NCBI RefSeq assembly: GCF_005239225.2
Contig: NC_133288.1
Coordinates: 18,296,169-18,360,168, forward strand
Length of the DNA: 64,000 nucleotides
From: Populus alba
Lineage: Eukaryota; Streptophyta; Magnoliopsida; Malpighiales; Salicaceae
Direction of reading: 5' to 3'
The number at the start of each line of letters is the position of its first letter. Position 1 is the stretch's first letter. The notes under the pieces were generated by a model. It saw only the letters and a list, made by a program, of their open reading frames with translations. It was not told the origin of the DNA and did not search any database. A program made the translations under genes and the position numbers. This document shows, one piece after another, positions 38,218 through 50,264 of this stretch.

Positions 38218-39675
38218 TCACTTCAGTTTAGAGAGTAGCTTTGGTGCAACCTGCATATTCCAAAATGTTGAATTCTGCATATGAACCAGACCAATAATAC
38301 TCCAAGAAAGCATTAGGAAATGAAAAGAAAAACTTACGCATTTATCAATACAGAACCAGTAGTCAAAGTACTGCCCTGTGCAATGTTTCTGGCTGGTGTC
38401 ATCTCCTTCAACTCTTTTAACACATGCCTGTAATAAGTGGAACATAATCATACTTGAGGTGGCAAAACATATACTCAAGCTGAAAAACATCCAACCAATA
38501 GCATGTCAATACAGTAGTGACCATTGAATCTTGATTATATACTGCCAGAAACAAGCTAGCACCCACAGGGTTCGCTGTACAGCGTATCCACATGACCATT
38601 ACCACCAAAAAAAAAAAAAAAACTATCTCTCTTGTCAAGCAGCATAAGCTTGAACATTAGTTAAAGCAGTTAGTTTCATGGCCCAAAGTTCTTATATGTA
38701 TGCATGTATGTAGCTACAAATCATGACCCAGAATTAGTGAACTGACATACAAAACAATCAGTGGCGTCATTTCTATTAGTTCCTGAGATAGTTTTCAGTA
38801 ATTGTGGAATGCATAAAACAGTTGCATTAGGGAAGTTCCAGGAAGTATAACATCTAAGAGCCTTGGAGAGTATTGGATATCATGCTGGTAGCCAGAAGAC
38901 ACAGGACCAAGCATCATATACATTAGATATGAAGACAAAGGAGCAAGAGAGAGAGAAGGCAGGCAAAAGGAAATAAGATAAAATGTGAAAGTGCTTCACC
39001 TCATATTCAAGTAGAGGCTTCACACACTTAGGCTTGCAAGAGTCCTCAAGATACTTCTTTTGATCAACGAGTTCTTCGTCCGCCCTCAATATAAATAAAT
39101 GAGAACAAGCGCATGCAAAGGGTAAGACATGAGAAAACTTTGAAATGCAACACAAAGAGCCATGCGAGTAGATAAAGCTCATTATTGACTCTGGCAGCAC
39201 AGGTAAAAGCATGTTCGTGAATTTAGCATCCGTGTCATTGTGTATGAGAACATAATTTTGGCCCACGCAACATCCAATTACAGATGAAATTCTTGGTTCA
39301 AAACCAATGAAATTATATCTTCAAAACTATACATTTAAACCAGAGTGAAAATACTTAAATGCATGAACCAACCTTTAATAGTTTGTTAATAAAATAAAAA
39401 AAAGAATTTTTATAGGTCCAAAAAATCCCAGTTTATGGCAGTTAAACTATATCCGGCACCATACAAAGGATGACAGCAATTTGTTTCCCTACAGCATTTA
39501 TCCATATAAACAACCTTAAACCTGAGATCAAGACACCGGCACTGAACGGCTGTCTCCACGGTGGTTCAATTTCAGAAATGTGCAAAAACACAACAGGTGA
39601 GGTAAAAGCACATTAAAATTATAACACGCTTAGCAGTAACTTAAAGGCACGAAAAGTGGAGCCAAATACTTACAT
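38218..39675 (-). CDS. QCR6: Cytochrome b-c1 complex subunit 6 (hinge protein), copy 1
   Basis: A 69-residue acidic subunit of respiratory complex III. It acts on the intermembrane-space side, where it helps cytochrome c1 meet cytochrome c. Coding exons: AT of the start codon at 39675-39674, then 39084-39000, 38427-38338 and 38250-38218, all with GT-AG borders and in phase. The protein begins MADEELVDQKKYLED and keeps the paired cysteines CKPKC, ACVKR, KHCTGQYFDYWFC and DKC, which form the hairpin disulfides, and ends VAPKLLSKLK. The start codon itself is split (AT|G) by an intron. A 5'-leader exon (39713-39674) is preceded by another ending at about 39889. The length equals the family norm. 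A paralog lies 1.3 kb upstream in the same orientation. Confidence 0.9.
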
Positions 39676-41002
39676 GTATTAGAACTAAGATATGACAATT
39701 CGCGGTGTTCCCTCTGTAAAAGACGGCAAATGATTTATTTATTTATTGTAGATACGGAGATTAATAGCCAGACCTTAGAATTTTAGAAATGCTGATTTAT
39801 TTATTTATTGTAAATCAGAATCGGAGAAAGAAATTGAATGAAACACAAAAGAGATTTGAATGAATGAATGAGAGCTAACGAAGCGTACCTCTTGGTTAGT
39901 GTTAGTGGGGGGGAGAGATAGATAACAGAGATCGGCGGCGTGATTGTTCGTTGTTCGATTTTTAAAATAATGCCTCTCCTGATCTCAGTTTGCTAGTTAC
40001 TGCAGGAGATTTCTGGCCTGGACTGGGCCCGTTATATTGGGCCATGAATGGGCCTTTTTACAGACGACGTTGTCCGAGTATTTCTCATCGGGAAAATTTA
40101 GAGGGTTAGGACGGACTGGGGACTGATTTGCAAACTTGTTGAGGTGGTGGAGGGTTCACGGTTTAGCTGCCTAGAATTATTTGGAATTGTTATAATAACT
40201 GCGGTTGAAGACAATTTTTATTTAAAAATAAATCTATTATTTTTTTAAAATTACGATTTTGCACCGTGATGCCGAATTTCAATCAAACTGAATTCTATGG
40301 TTTCAGCAGTCGTGGCTGTTGGGTCCTTCGCGTTTTCTATTTCGTTCAATTTCATTTCCGATTCCAATTTCATTAGCATTTTCTATTAAAAAAGGAATTG
40401 TTCCCCAGTAAAGGCGATTCTTAGACCATCAATAGTCAAAGCTAACTATAGGCAAAAACAACCTCACATGAGCAGGGATCCTGCACGACTGTGGAATGCT
40501 GAGATTGCCATGAAGGAAAAGCAAGGAATTCCGTCCGATCAGTTAACCAATTTAGACAGGATCTGCTATGAAGTGAAACCTTAACTATATTTATCATATC
40601 GGATGACAGAACACATAGCAGATTTGTCATATGGTTCTTTTAATCTATGTACAAAAACTAGGAAATGAACTGGACATGCAAATATCAATCAACACTGCAG
40701 CATACAAACAAGCATCATGGAAAGCATCGTCTCTCATAAAATAGAAAGGTATAAGCATATGGTTATGCTTTATGCAATATATAGTCTCCATCTTTAAAAT
40801 TTTCAACACGACCTCACATGATATCACCTTCAACTTCTTGCAAGTTGCAATGCAATAAATCCAAGACACGTTCCATTATTCTAATTCAAAAAATGTTTGC
40901 TCATCAAAATGAAAGGAGGTTGCCCCAAATGAGCGAAATAAGCACAAGATCTGACATTTAGAAAGATTCGGTAGGAAACGGAGGTGCCCTGACACATCCC
41001 TA

Positions 41003-43108
41003 CTACTTCAGTTTCGAAAACAGCTTTGGTGCAACCTGCATTTGAAAATGCCAAATTCAGTTGATGACCCAAACCAAAATCTAGAGGAACTTTGAAAAGG
41101 TGAAAGAGAACTTACACATTTATCAACACAGGACCAGTAATCAAAGTACTGCCCCGTACAATGTTTGTGGCCACTCTCATCGCCTTGAATTCTCTTAACA
41201 CATGCCTGTAACAAGTACCACAGAGTTATAAGCTCTCAGCCACAAAATCATATCCTTGAGCTGAAGACATATCCATTCAGTAGAAACCAATAAAAGAAAT
41301 GATTTCTTTTACCTATAACTACCAAAGAAATGATTTCAAAAATTTGTTGAGCCAGAAATGCTGGCACCAACAGAGAGCATGTCCACACTTCACTAACAAA
41401 TTATCAAGAACAATCTTCTCTTATCAAGCAGCAAAAGATTGAAGATGAAGTAAAATCAGTGCTTTTTAGTGTCAGGAAGGGCAACAGTTTCCCACAAGGT
41501 TAATGGTGCAGGGAGTGAACAAGTAGATTTAAAGGTTTAGGGTATGCACAGTGAAAGAATGTTTACAAGTTGAATAAAAGATCTTAACTAGTGAAACTGG
41601 TGTGTTTATTTGCCTTTCACTTCTGAAGCCAAGGATTTATTAGACTATGAATTCATTTTCTCCAGATAGCAGACAGAAAATAAACAAATGAATACAAGGA
41701 AGAAGATCACTGCAACAAACCCAATGTAGTTTTAGTGCTTTGGTGATTGCTGGTAAACTCAGCTAAGCTTCAGATGAATTCTCTAGATTTGGCTCTTTGT
41801 TTCATTTACTTTCATAAATTAACACATTAATAAAACCTCCAAAGCTTTAAGAAAAAAAAAGCATTTGGTACTCAGCCTCACCGAACCTGGATGGTTTTAA
41901 AGCTGACATATTCAATGTGCAATGCAAATACTTGTCCTCAATTTAGAAATCTTATGAAAGACATTATTTAGACAATCCATGATCAAGATCTTCACTAATT
42001 GCTTTCTAAAATAGAGGAATATGTTAGTGCACATTTAAGAAAATACACATACGACAACTATTTCCTTATTGAGCCCAGGGAAGACAGGAAAAAGGATCGT
42101 ATAGTAATACAAGTCTGTAACTTCCATGGAACCCATTTTTTTCTTTCTTTTCTTTTTTATTGAACAAACATCCCATTCATTCAATATCAAGATACAGGAA
42201 AAACCTTAATGACAAACAAAAGAACTACACGTATGCAATCCAAGATTTTCACTCATGCATTCTATAAACAAGTCGAAATCTGAAAACGCTTTACCTGATA
42301 TTCAAGCAATGGCCTCACACACTTAGGCTTGCAAGCTTCCTCAAGATACTTCTTTGGATCTACTGGTTCCTCGTCCGCCCTAAATTTAATTGAAACAGAG
42401 CAAATGCATGTAAAACATCTCTCCAAATACAAGTGCAATGTAGTTTAACAAACAGGAAAAGAAAGTTCCTGCTTCAAACTAAACCAACAGTTGATATCTA
42501 CAATACAAAATATCTAAACCGGTAGTTTTTAATGGTTATAAGCATAATTGTTCCAAATGGTGCTACACGATGTTGTCATACATTCCACTGGTAAGGAAGA
42601 CAGCACCATGATCTTGGTTCATGGCCCTAAGACAAAGTACCTAAACCAGAAAAGGTGAGACATTCTTATGTGTGCTTTCTAATGTATTTACAAAATAGAA
42701 AAGCAGGACAGACATGTACCTATATTTATTTCATTTACTTTAAACAGCAGGGATACGAACCTTCCTTTTTCAACCTCGCCTCCCCACATAAATAATAACA
42801 ATAATAATAATAATAACAATAATAATAATAACAACAACAACAATTTTGACTAAAGCCCCAGTTTATCACAAATATACCCTTTAAATTGGTATAATTCACT
42901 ATTGATCTGCGTGTTCTAGTCCACAACACAATAACTTTTTACTCCATCGTAAAATCCAAAAACCTACCTTTCATTTCCATGGATTATTTCACCAATATAC
43001 AATCACACACCATGGCAGACTAAAAATAAGATTCAATAAATAAATCAGTAAGGCTTGCTATAAGCACATTTGAGTGGCAGTAAATTAAGAAGGACGAAGT
43101 ACTCACAT
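41003..43108 (-). CDS. QCR6: Cytochrome b-c1 complex subunit 6 (hinge protein), copy 2
   Basis: A tandem paralog of the preceding gene, with the same role in complex III. Exons: AT at 43108-43107, then 42379-42295 (MADEEPVDPKKYLEEACKPK), 41205-41116 (ACVKRIQGDESGHKHC, then TGQYFDYWSCVDKC) and 41035-41003 (VAPKLFSKLK). It is 69 residues with all cysteines kept. As in copy 1, the intron splits the start codon. Leader exons are 43151-43107 and one ending at 43361 (CAACCAAG before GTGAG). Its residues are closer to the usual plant sequence (PKKYLEE, VKRIQGD) than those of copy 1, so copy 1 may be the more diverged one. The 3' UTRs of the two copies are also similar, so the duplication took the whole gene. 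Confidence 0.92.
42790..42842. repeat. AAT/AAC microsatellite in QCR6 copy 2 intron
   Basis: A run of AAT triplets grading into AAC, inside the first intron between the AT leader exon and the exon at 42379. Confidence 0.85.
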
Positions 43109-43439
43109 ATATTAGAACTAAAAAGCACGGTGAGACAAATTGACGACTTCTCTGCAATTATTTGAAACCAGTTAATTTAATCACTAACGACATCCAAAGA
43201 ACAAAGGAAGAAGACCTAAAATATTGGAGAAGGTGATTTGCGAATTAAAAAGAATATATATAGGAAATTAACAGTGAGGTTAGCAAGAGTTGTGAAAATA
43301 AAGGATCGACGATGGGAGATGAAATAGCAGATAAAGAGAAGTAAATGAACGGAATCTCACCTTGGTTGGGAGTTGGTGACACGAAAACCGGGTGATTGAC
43401 GCAGGCAAAGCGACTGCTGGTTCTCTGGGATTTACTTTT

Positions 43440-45333
43440 CTAGAGAGATCTATGACCTGAGCCTTAGAGGCCTAATGGGCCTGTCTTGGTTGGACTATAA
43501 ACCTTCTACATTAACGAGCCTGATTTGACCCACTTCAGTTCACAGTAATTCCTTTGATTATTTATTTATTTATTTTGGGAATTATCAGGTTTCTTATTTA
43601 TTTATTTGAATAGTTCATAAAATAACTTGGTATTTTTTTCATGATTAATGAATTTCTGAGGGGTCCACAAATGTAATAGCTCGCTCTCAGTTTTCTTACT
43701 ATCTATTCTGTTCTTGCTCTTCTTTTTTCTTTTTCTTTTCGTGTATGTGAAAAACTGTGTTAACCAAAGTAGAGAGCACAACCCCTTTGGAATGCTTGCT
43801 CCATCTCCATTTCTGAAATGTGCCATTGGCACGCCAAGGGCCATAAACAAAACGAAACAAGAGAGAATAAAAAGTAGCAAGCATTGAACCAAGTCATACT
43901 ATACTAGCAACTCTGCTTAATGCACTACTTATAGAAACTAAAACCCAGGTGCAGTCCTTGTTGTTGGCACAAGATTGTGATACTGGTGGGTGATTCTGAT
44001 GACAATGGTAAGGCAGGGCTAGATTAGATCCGTACAAATGACAAGGATTTTAGTGTTTTTGTCCGCATGTCGAAGGCAAGTCCACACCTAGGGATGAAGC
44101 TAGTGCACACGTTTGCCTCAGATGCACAGATTGATAAAAAACATGCTCTCCTGCTACTCTTATTCATGCCCCAATCCTACACTGGAAACAAGGGAGAAGA
44201 TCCGACTCCAAAGCAACTCCACCTAGGACTTTTTGGTCAGGGATGCAACCAATCACCCAAAACTCTGGCTTGGGTTGCTTTTGGTGTCATTGGGCCTTGC
44301 ATTCATACACAGCTTCCTCCTGTCTCACTCCCTAGGAGGGATTTGCACACTCTTTCAATTGCTTTAGATCCTGCTCAATAATCCCTTGCATCAACCTACA
44401 AGCACAAGGGATTGTTATGCTTTCGTCCTCCAGCAGTCTCAAAAAGGGATTTTACCAGTCTTGTTGGAGCAGCCAAGGCCACTGAATTGTCTGCTCTGCA
44501 GGACATGGTATTCATATAAGCTGCGATATTTTAAATGACTTTGAGCACATGAGAAGTTATGTTTAAAATTCATGCACTACAAGCTTTTTGGCCATCCAAT
44601 CGAAAAATTTTGTCCGAGTGGCTTATCTCCCTGTATAGACTCTTATTTGTCAGTAAGAGGCCCAATCCACTGGCAGCCAACTAGAAATTGGAAATCAGTG
44701 AGCTGTTCATGGATTTCAAAAGGAGCCTTTTCAGCGTATTTAACAGGTGCTGAAGATTGTAGGATGACAATCTTGATATGATACTCTCAATAGAACTATA
44801 AAGTAAATAACACCACTAGTAGAACCATTAGCTACATCAAGAACTAAGAAACAAACAAAAGCAATGGTTGAGATGGAACTTCGTTTTCTCGCAGCCAATA
44901 TCAAGGTTCATAAAGAAAATTTGGTAACCATTCCATTCTTCAAACAGTGCATGGACAACGCTTCACAAAGTCAAAAACTTCAAACCTGGGTACCAATCTC
45001 TAGGCGCAAACCACTGTGCGGGCAATTCACGTGTAAATCTCAAAGAGGACTTGGTCCACTACACTACCAAACAATCACCTAGAGATATATCAAAATCTAC
45101 TCCCAACTTCAGTTCCAAAGTGCATAATGCAATCATCCTAAACTCATTTCTTGTACTCCACAAATGTAAAGCACTCAACAAGTGTTGTTGTGGATATAAT
45201 TTCTAGCCAGGAACTAAGAATATGCATCAGAAAGGATGCAAGTAAAACACTAAATGAAGAAACAATACAACTTGGAGCAATCTCTTCAGAAGTGAAGTGA
45301 AAAGAAGAATAAAAACATAAATACCTTACAATC
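43440..45333. other. Intergenic DNA without recognised gene
   Basis: Moderate base composition from about 43.9 to 45.1 kb with short ORFs (for example 44067-44381, 44572-44781 and 44864-45082). None shows a family I recognise. It could contain an old gene remnant or the far 3' UTR of the PORR gene. Confidence 0.35.
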
Positions 45334-46632
45334 TCATGGGGCATCATCATCAAAAAGAACTTTATAAAACCGTTTCCTTTCTTCAGGGTCGAACAAAGCA
45401 CCCAGCTTATCACCACTATCATCTTGTTCAGACATTTCTGTGCTTCCTTCCTTCCTTTTCTCTTTTCTTACAGAAACAATGCCTTTCTTCCTCTGCTTTT
45501 CTAGATTCACTTCATAGCGCCTCCGGTTATATTCATGGAGCCCTTCCTGCATCAACTCTCCAAATTTATCCTTCACAACAACAAGCGGATCCTTATCAAT
45601 CAATTCTGAGCCATTATACCCTTCTCTAAGAAGAACAGTATAAATCTGATACTTATTCGACACATAAAATATGCCTGGATGCTTGAGAAGCAGAATATTT
45701 AGTTTCTCAGGTAAATTAAACTCTCGTTTAAAATGACCCAGTTTCACAATTGACATCTTCTTCCATAATGTCAATGACAGCAACTCGTGCACTAAACCCA
45801 CTATTCTTTTCTCCATCTCCTTTGAACCTTCCAATAAACCTCTTGAATCCACATAAGGAGAAATATAGGGAGTAGCATTGAATTCATTAAACCTTTCCCA
45901 TGATTTAACCCAAGTTGATGGCAAAGAACAACTAAAACAAGGCTTAGAAGAACCCTGTTTTCTAGCCGAAACTTCAACAGCAGAAATTGCCAAATCTGGG
46001 TTCCAAGATAAAAGTTCAATCTCCATTGAACTCCTTCTCCCACTATGATTAACAAACCTAAACGTATCAGGGTATTTAGGCAAAATCCTAATCAAATAAT
46101 CATCAGGGAATCCAAGATTTCTCTTTAACTCGTTAAGTTTAACAACATTAAGCCTATGATTCACACTCAACATCAACAACTTACTTAATCTCTCAACAAA
46201 GACAGGTTCTTGCATTTCTTTAACAGACTCATCCTCCTCCACTAAGAACAACATTCTCTTTGATAATTTACAATGATACTCATCGTTTTGTAGATAAACA
46301 TCGAAACAACAAGGGTATTTTTTAAGCCAGTTCAGAGCTTTACCTTGAAGGTCTAAAGTCTTGAACTTTTTTTGAAGAAACTTGACCGGTGCATCCTGGT
46401 TGGGGTATCTAAGGATAATGTTTTTTATTTGATTATTTACTATCCATCTACGGTTTCGCGAGAGAGCAGACTCCAGATCCGGGTCTTTTTTCATGGACCA
46501 GAGTGAGAAGTTTCGGTGGAGAAAATAAAAGATTGATGATGGTGATGATGATGGAGAGTTGTGTTTGTGTCTGCAGCGGTTTAGGTTGTTGACAAACATG
46601 GCGTTGATTAAACCACTTCCCTTCCCTGGCAT
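45334..46632 (-). CDS. PORR-domain organellar RNA-splicing protein (WTF family)
   Basis: A single-exon gene of 432 residues. PORR (plant organelle RNA recognition) proteins bind group II introns in mitochondria or chloroplasts and help splice them. The N-terminus (1-45; basic, Ser-rich, with NRCRHKHNSPSSSPS) looks like an organelle targeting peptide. The PORR domain runs from about residue 51 (DPDLESALSRNRRWIVNNQI) to about 380, with KFLQKKFKTLDLQGKALNWL, LPKYPDTFRFVNHSGRR, LSLTLWKKMSIVKLGHFKRE and LLLKHPGIFYVSNKYQIYTV, typical of the family. The tail is charged and rich in K, E and D. Single-exon structure is normal for this family. It may be nearest WTF9, but the organelle and target intron cannot be decided here. 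Internal ATGs exist, but the first gives the better presequence. Confidence 0.88.
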   Translation of the reverse strand: MPGKGSGLINAMFVNNLNRCRHKHNSPSSSPSSIFYFLHRNFSLWSMKKDPDLESALSRNRRWIVNNQIKNIILRYPNQDAPVKFLQKKFKTLDLQGKALNWLKKYPCCFDVYLQNDEYHCKLSKRMLFLVEEDESVKEMQEPVFVERLSKLLMLSVNHRLNVVKLNELKRNLGFPDDYLIRILPKYPDTFRFVNHSGRRSSMEIELLSWNPDLAISAVEVSARKQGSSKPCFSCSLPSTWVKSWERFNEFNATPYISPYVDSRGLLEGSKEMEKRIVGLVHELLSLTLWKKMSIVKLGHFKREFNLPEKLNILLLKHPGIFYVSNKYQIYTVLLREGYNGSELIDKDPLVVVKDKFGELMQEGLHEYNRRRYEVNLEKQRKKGIVSVRKEKRKEGSTEMSEQDDSGDKLGALFDPEERKRFYKVLFDDDAP

Positions 46633-47176
46633 CAGACTTCACTCTGCCTGCCTCCCTTTTGATGTCGAGTCGAGTCTTGGTTTGGTTTACCTTTGTTTTT
46701 ATTTGTGCAACTTTTTATGATTGTTGATGCTTTCTTAATTCTTCACTTTCCTGGATTATTCTAGTTTGGGAAAATTACATTTAATAATTAATATTTTGTA
46801 GTTTAGTACAAATTGTAATTATTGGTTATAGTTTGAAAAATTAACATTGCATCCTGGGTTAATAAAAATTTTCAAATTTAACGATTTGATCATAATATCC
46901 TCGTATATATTACATATAAAATGAGTAGAAACGACAAATTGATTTCTATCTCTTCAAGCGACATTTCTTTCTCTCTTGTACATAAAAATTAATAAAAATT
47001 AAACTCTAGAGAAATATGTTCTTCAATTTGATGTTTTTTTTCGTTGGGTTGAAATGGTGGTGAATTGTTGTTCTATTAGTTATAAACATTAATTTAGTGT
47101 ATTTTTTATAAATATTCAGACATTGTGGCAATGACTAGTTTCCAAAATAATAATGAATGGTCAAATTGTGATATTT
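46633..47176. other. Upstream flank of the PORR gene
   Basis: AT-rich sequence containing the promoter side of the minus-strand PORR gene. No clear TATA element and no other gene. Confidence 0.35.
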
Positions 47177-47371
47177 ATATTTTTTTACTTACGTGAGTGT
47201 TCGGGTCAGGTTGCGCGCATCACGACTAATCCCACGGTTCACTGAACATCCTGCAAACTCAGTGAGCATGTAAGGCACCACGGGAGTGACAGGCGTGCAC
47301 GGTAAGGTTTGAACCCAGAATGCAGAGAAAGAAAACAAGTCCCTTCAACCACTGGGCCAAGACCTCAAGTG
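47177..47371 (-). mobile_element. Full-length Au-like SINE with 16-bp target duplication
   Basis: The 16-bp sequence TCAAATTGTGATATTT lies directly at both sides (47161-47176 and 47372-47387). On the minus strand the element starts with a tRNA-like head: A box TGGCCCAGTGGTTGAAGGG and B box GGTTCAAACCT. It continues through ATGCTCACTGAGTTTGC and CCGTGGGATTAGTCGTG, and ends near CCCGAACACTCACGT with a short A tail. This is the layout of Au-type SINEs transcribed by RNA polymerase III. The clean duplication points to a fairly recent insertion. Confidence 0.88.
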
Positions 47372-47866
47372 TCAAATTGTGATATTTTTGTTATTATGAG
47401 TCAAGAGGGCACTTTAATGATTAAATTGAATATAAACAAACTTATAAATAATAAGAATTTTTTTTTTCACTATTTTTCTCTGCCAAAACAGGAAGATGAA
47501 GAGGGAAAATGTGATTTTCCAATCCACGAAAAGAGAGTGAAAAATCAACCAGGCGGGTTGATGTAATTATCTCATTATTTATTTTATATAAATAGTCATA
47601 GGCATAGACAGATATTACTACATATATATTGTACTAGCCTTGGTACCCGCGCTATGCCGCAGGTCATTTTTTTTATATAAAAATATAAAAAAAAAAACAA
47701 CAAAAATTTTAAAAAATCTTGGATTTTTTTGCAAGGCCATACCCAAGAATCTTGGGTTTGGCTGCAACGCCTGACCTAAAAGTAATATTTAGAATATTAA
47801 TAATAAAATTAAACTTACATGACCCAAGTTTAAGTGAGCCTAATTGCAACACCGGACTCAAGAATT

Positions 47867-48564
47867 TTGGATGTGGGTCTGGCTATAAGGTCGTGTTATA
47901 AAAGTGTGATAATTAAATAAATTAATTAAAAAAAAACAAAGAAAAAAAATCAACAGAAAGGAAAAAACTAATGAAGAAAAAGAAAAAAAAATGAATTAAT
48001 TGGGTTAACCTTTTAAACCAGGTTATCCCGTAAAACCTGTGATTCGTGTAATGAAAGTTTGATAACTAAATAAAAAAAAAAATAACGGGTTTATCCAGAA
48101 TTAATTGGGTTAACCCATCAAATCAAGTTAACCTGTCAAGCTCAGGACACGTATCATGAAAGTATGAAAGTCTGATAATTAAATAGAAAGAAAATTAACT
48201 TTAACAAACTAAACTAAATGAAAAAAATAACTCGTCAAATCAGGTCAACCCATCAAACTCGAGATCTGTATCATGAAAATCTGATAACCAAATAAAAAAA
48301 TTTAACATTAACAAACTAAATCAAACAAAAAAATTCATTAAAAAAAAATTAAATTCTATTTTAGTTATCAAACTTTCATGACGCAAATCCCAGGTTTTAC
48401 GGGATAACCTGGTTTAAAGGGTTAACCCAATTAATTTAATTTCTTTTTCTTTTTCTTCATTAGTTTTTCTCTTTTAGTTCATTTTTTTTTCTTTGTTTTT
48501 TTTCATTAATCTATTTAATTATCACACTTTTATGACACGACCTTATAGCCAGACCCACATCCAA
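47867..48564. repeat. Fold-back (inverted repeat) inside Helitron A
   Basis: Left arm 47867-48072 and right arm 48358-48564 are inverted copies, about 200 bp each with a ~285-bp spacer. Shared words include GTGGGTCTGGCTATAAGGTC and AACCAGGTTATCCCGTAAAA. A transcript through it would form a long hairpin. Confidence 0.75.
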
Positions 48565-48870
48565 TATTCCTCGGTCCAGTGTTCTAGTTTTCTTGACTTT
48601 GGCTGCAACACCTGACCTAAAAATAATATTTATAATATTAATAATAACATCAAACTTGCATGATCCAAGTTTAAGTGAGGGTGGCTGCAATACCAGATCT
48701 AATAGTCTTGGATGTAGGTCTGGCTGCAAGGTCGTGTCATATAAGTGTGATAATTAAATAGATTGATTAAAAAGAAAAAAAAAAACTAATAGAAAAAAAA
48801 AAACTAATGAAGAAAAAGAAAAAAAATGAAATTAACTGGATTAACACGTCAAATCTGGAATTCGCATCAT

Positions 48871-49918
48871 GAAAGTTTGATAACTAAATAAATAAAAAAA
48901 ATTAACGGGTTTACCTAAAGTTAATTGGGTCAACCCATCAAACCAAGTTAACCCGTCAAGCCAGGATACATGTTATGAAAGTCTGATAATTAAATAGAAA
49001 AAATTTAATAACAACAAACTAAATAAAAAAAATTCATTAAAAAAATAAAAAATAAAAAAATAAGACAGTTAAATAATATAATAATAATATATTAATAATG
49101 AGTAAAGTGAGGCGTAAAAAAAAAAAAAAATTTCATTCACTGATGCTTAGGAATAATATAATATAATACAATAATAATATATTAATATAATATAATAATA
49201 ATATAATGAGTAAAGTGAGGTGAGGCGTAAAAAAAAAAAAGTCGAATAATATAATATAATAATAATATATTAATATAATATAATAATATATAATGAGTAA
49301 AGTGAGGTGAGGCTTAAAAAAAAAAAAAAAAAAAAAAGTCTTTCATTCATTTATGCACAGGAGGCGTGGGAAAGCTACAGTACTTTCCCCACGCGAAAGT
49401 TTGATAACTAAATAAATAAAAAAATTAACGGGTTTACCTAAAGTTAATTGGGTCAACCCATCAAACCAAGTTAACCCGTCAAGCCAGGATACATGTTATG
49501 AAAGTCTGATAATTAAATAGAAAAAATTTAATAACAACAAACTAAATAAAAAAAATTCATTAAAAAAATAAAAAATAAAAAAATAAGACAGTTAAATAAT
49601 ATAATAATAATATATTAATAATGAGTAAAGTGAGGCGTAAAAAAAAAAAAAAAAATTTCATTCACTGATGCTTAGGAATAATATAATATAATACAATAAT
49701 AATATATTAATATAATATAATAATAATATAATGAGTAAAGTGAGGTGAGGCGTAAAAAAAAAAAGTCGAATAATATAATATAATAATAATATATTAATAT
49801 AATATAATAATATATAATGAGTAAAGTGAGGTGAGGCTTAAAAAAAAAAAAAAAAAAAAAGTCTTTCATTCATTTATGCACAGGAGGCGTGGGAAAGCTA
49901 CAGTACTTTCCCCACGCG
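48871..49918. repeat. 524-bp tandem duplication inside Helitron A
   Basis: 48871-49394 and 49395-49918 are two consecutive copies, each starting GAAAGTTTGATAACTAAATA and ending at CTTTCCCCACGCG. By eye they differ only in the lengths of A runs. Either a very recent duplication or an assembly artefact. Each unit also holds smaller AT-rich repeats of the AATAATATAATATAATA kind. Confidence 0.85.
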
Positions 49919-50264
49919 TTTTAGAGTTCTACTAGCCTTGGTACCCGCGCTATGCCGCGGGTTATTTTTTTTGTATAAAAATATAAAAAAAAAAACAAAA
50001 ATTTAAAAAATCTTGGGTTTTTTTGCAAGGCCATACCCAAGAATCTTGGGTTTGGCTGCAACGCCTGACCTAAAAATAATATTTATAATATTAATAATAA
50101 AATTAAACTTGCATGACCCAAGTTTAAGTGAGCCTAATTGCAACACCGGACTCAAGAATTTTGGATGTGGGTCTGGCTATAAAGTCGTGTTATAAAAGTG
50201 TGATAATTAAATAAACTAATTAAAAAAAAATAAAGAAAAATAATCAACAGAAAGGAAAAAACTA

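Larger units (their letters stand above)
47634..49930 (-). mobile_element. Non-autonomous Helitron A (5' end truncated)
   Basis: The minus-strand 3' end is CTAG at 47634-47637 with a plus-strand A before it. Seven bases separate it from a hairpin (ACCCGCGCTATGCCGCAGGT, one arm mismatch). The right part ends CACGCGTTTTAGAGTTCT, the Helitron 5' region of this family, but lacks the final ~17 bases and abuts the next Helitron at 49931. The interior has large fold-back arms and a 524-bp tandem duplication. No protein is encoded. Confidence 0.7.

Noticed and set aside
44067..45082. Three short plus-strand ORFs between the QCR6 and PORR genes
   Set aside because: Not recognisable, no convincing splice structure linking them; kept only as a note on the intergenic stretch.
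46448..46642. Alternative-frame ORF over the start of the PORR gene
   Set aside because: Shadow frame; the 432-codon frame carries the PORR motifs.
49672..49869. Minus-strand ORF rich in Y, I, L and F
   Set aside because: Translation of simple AT repeats within a transposon.
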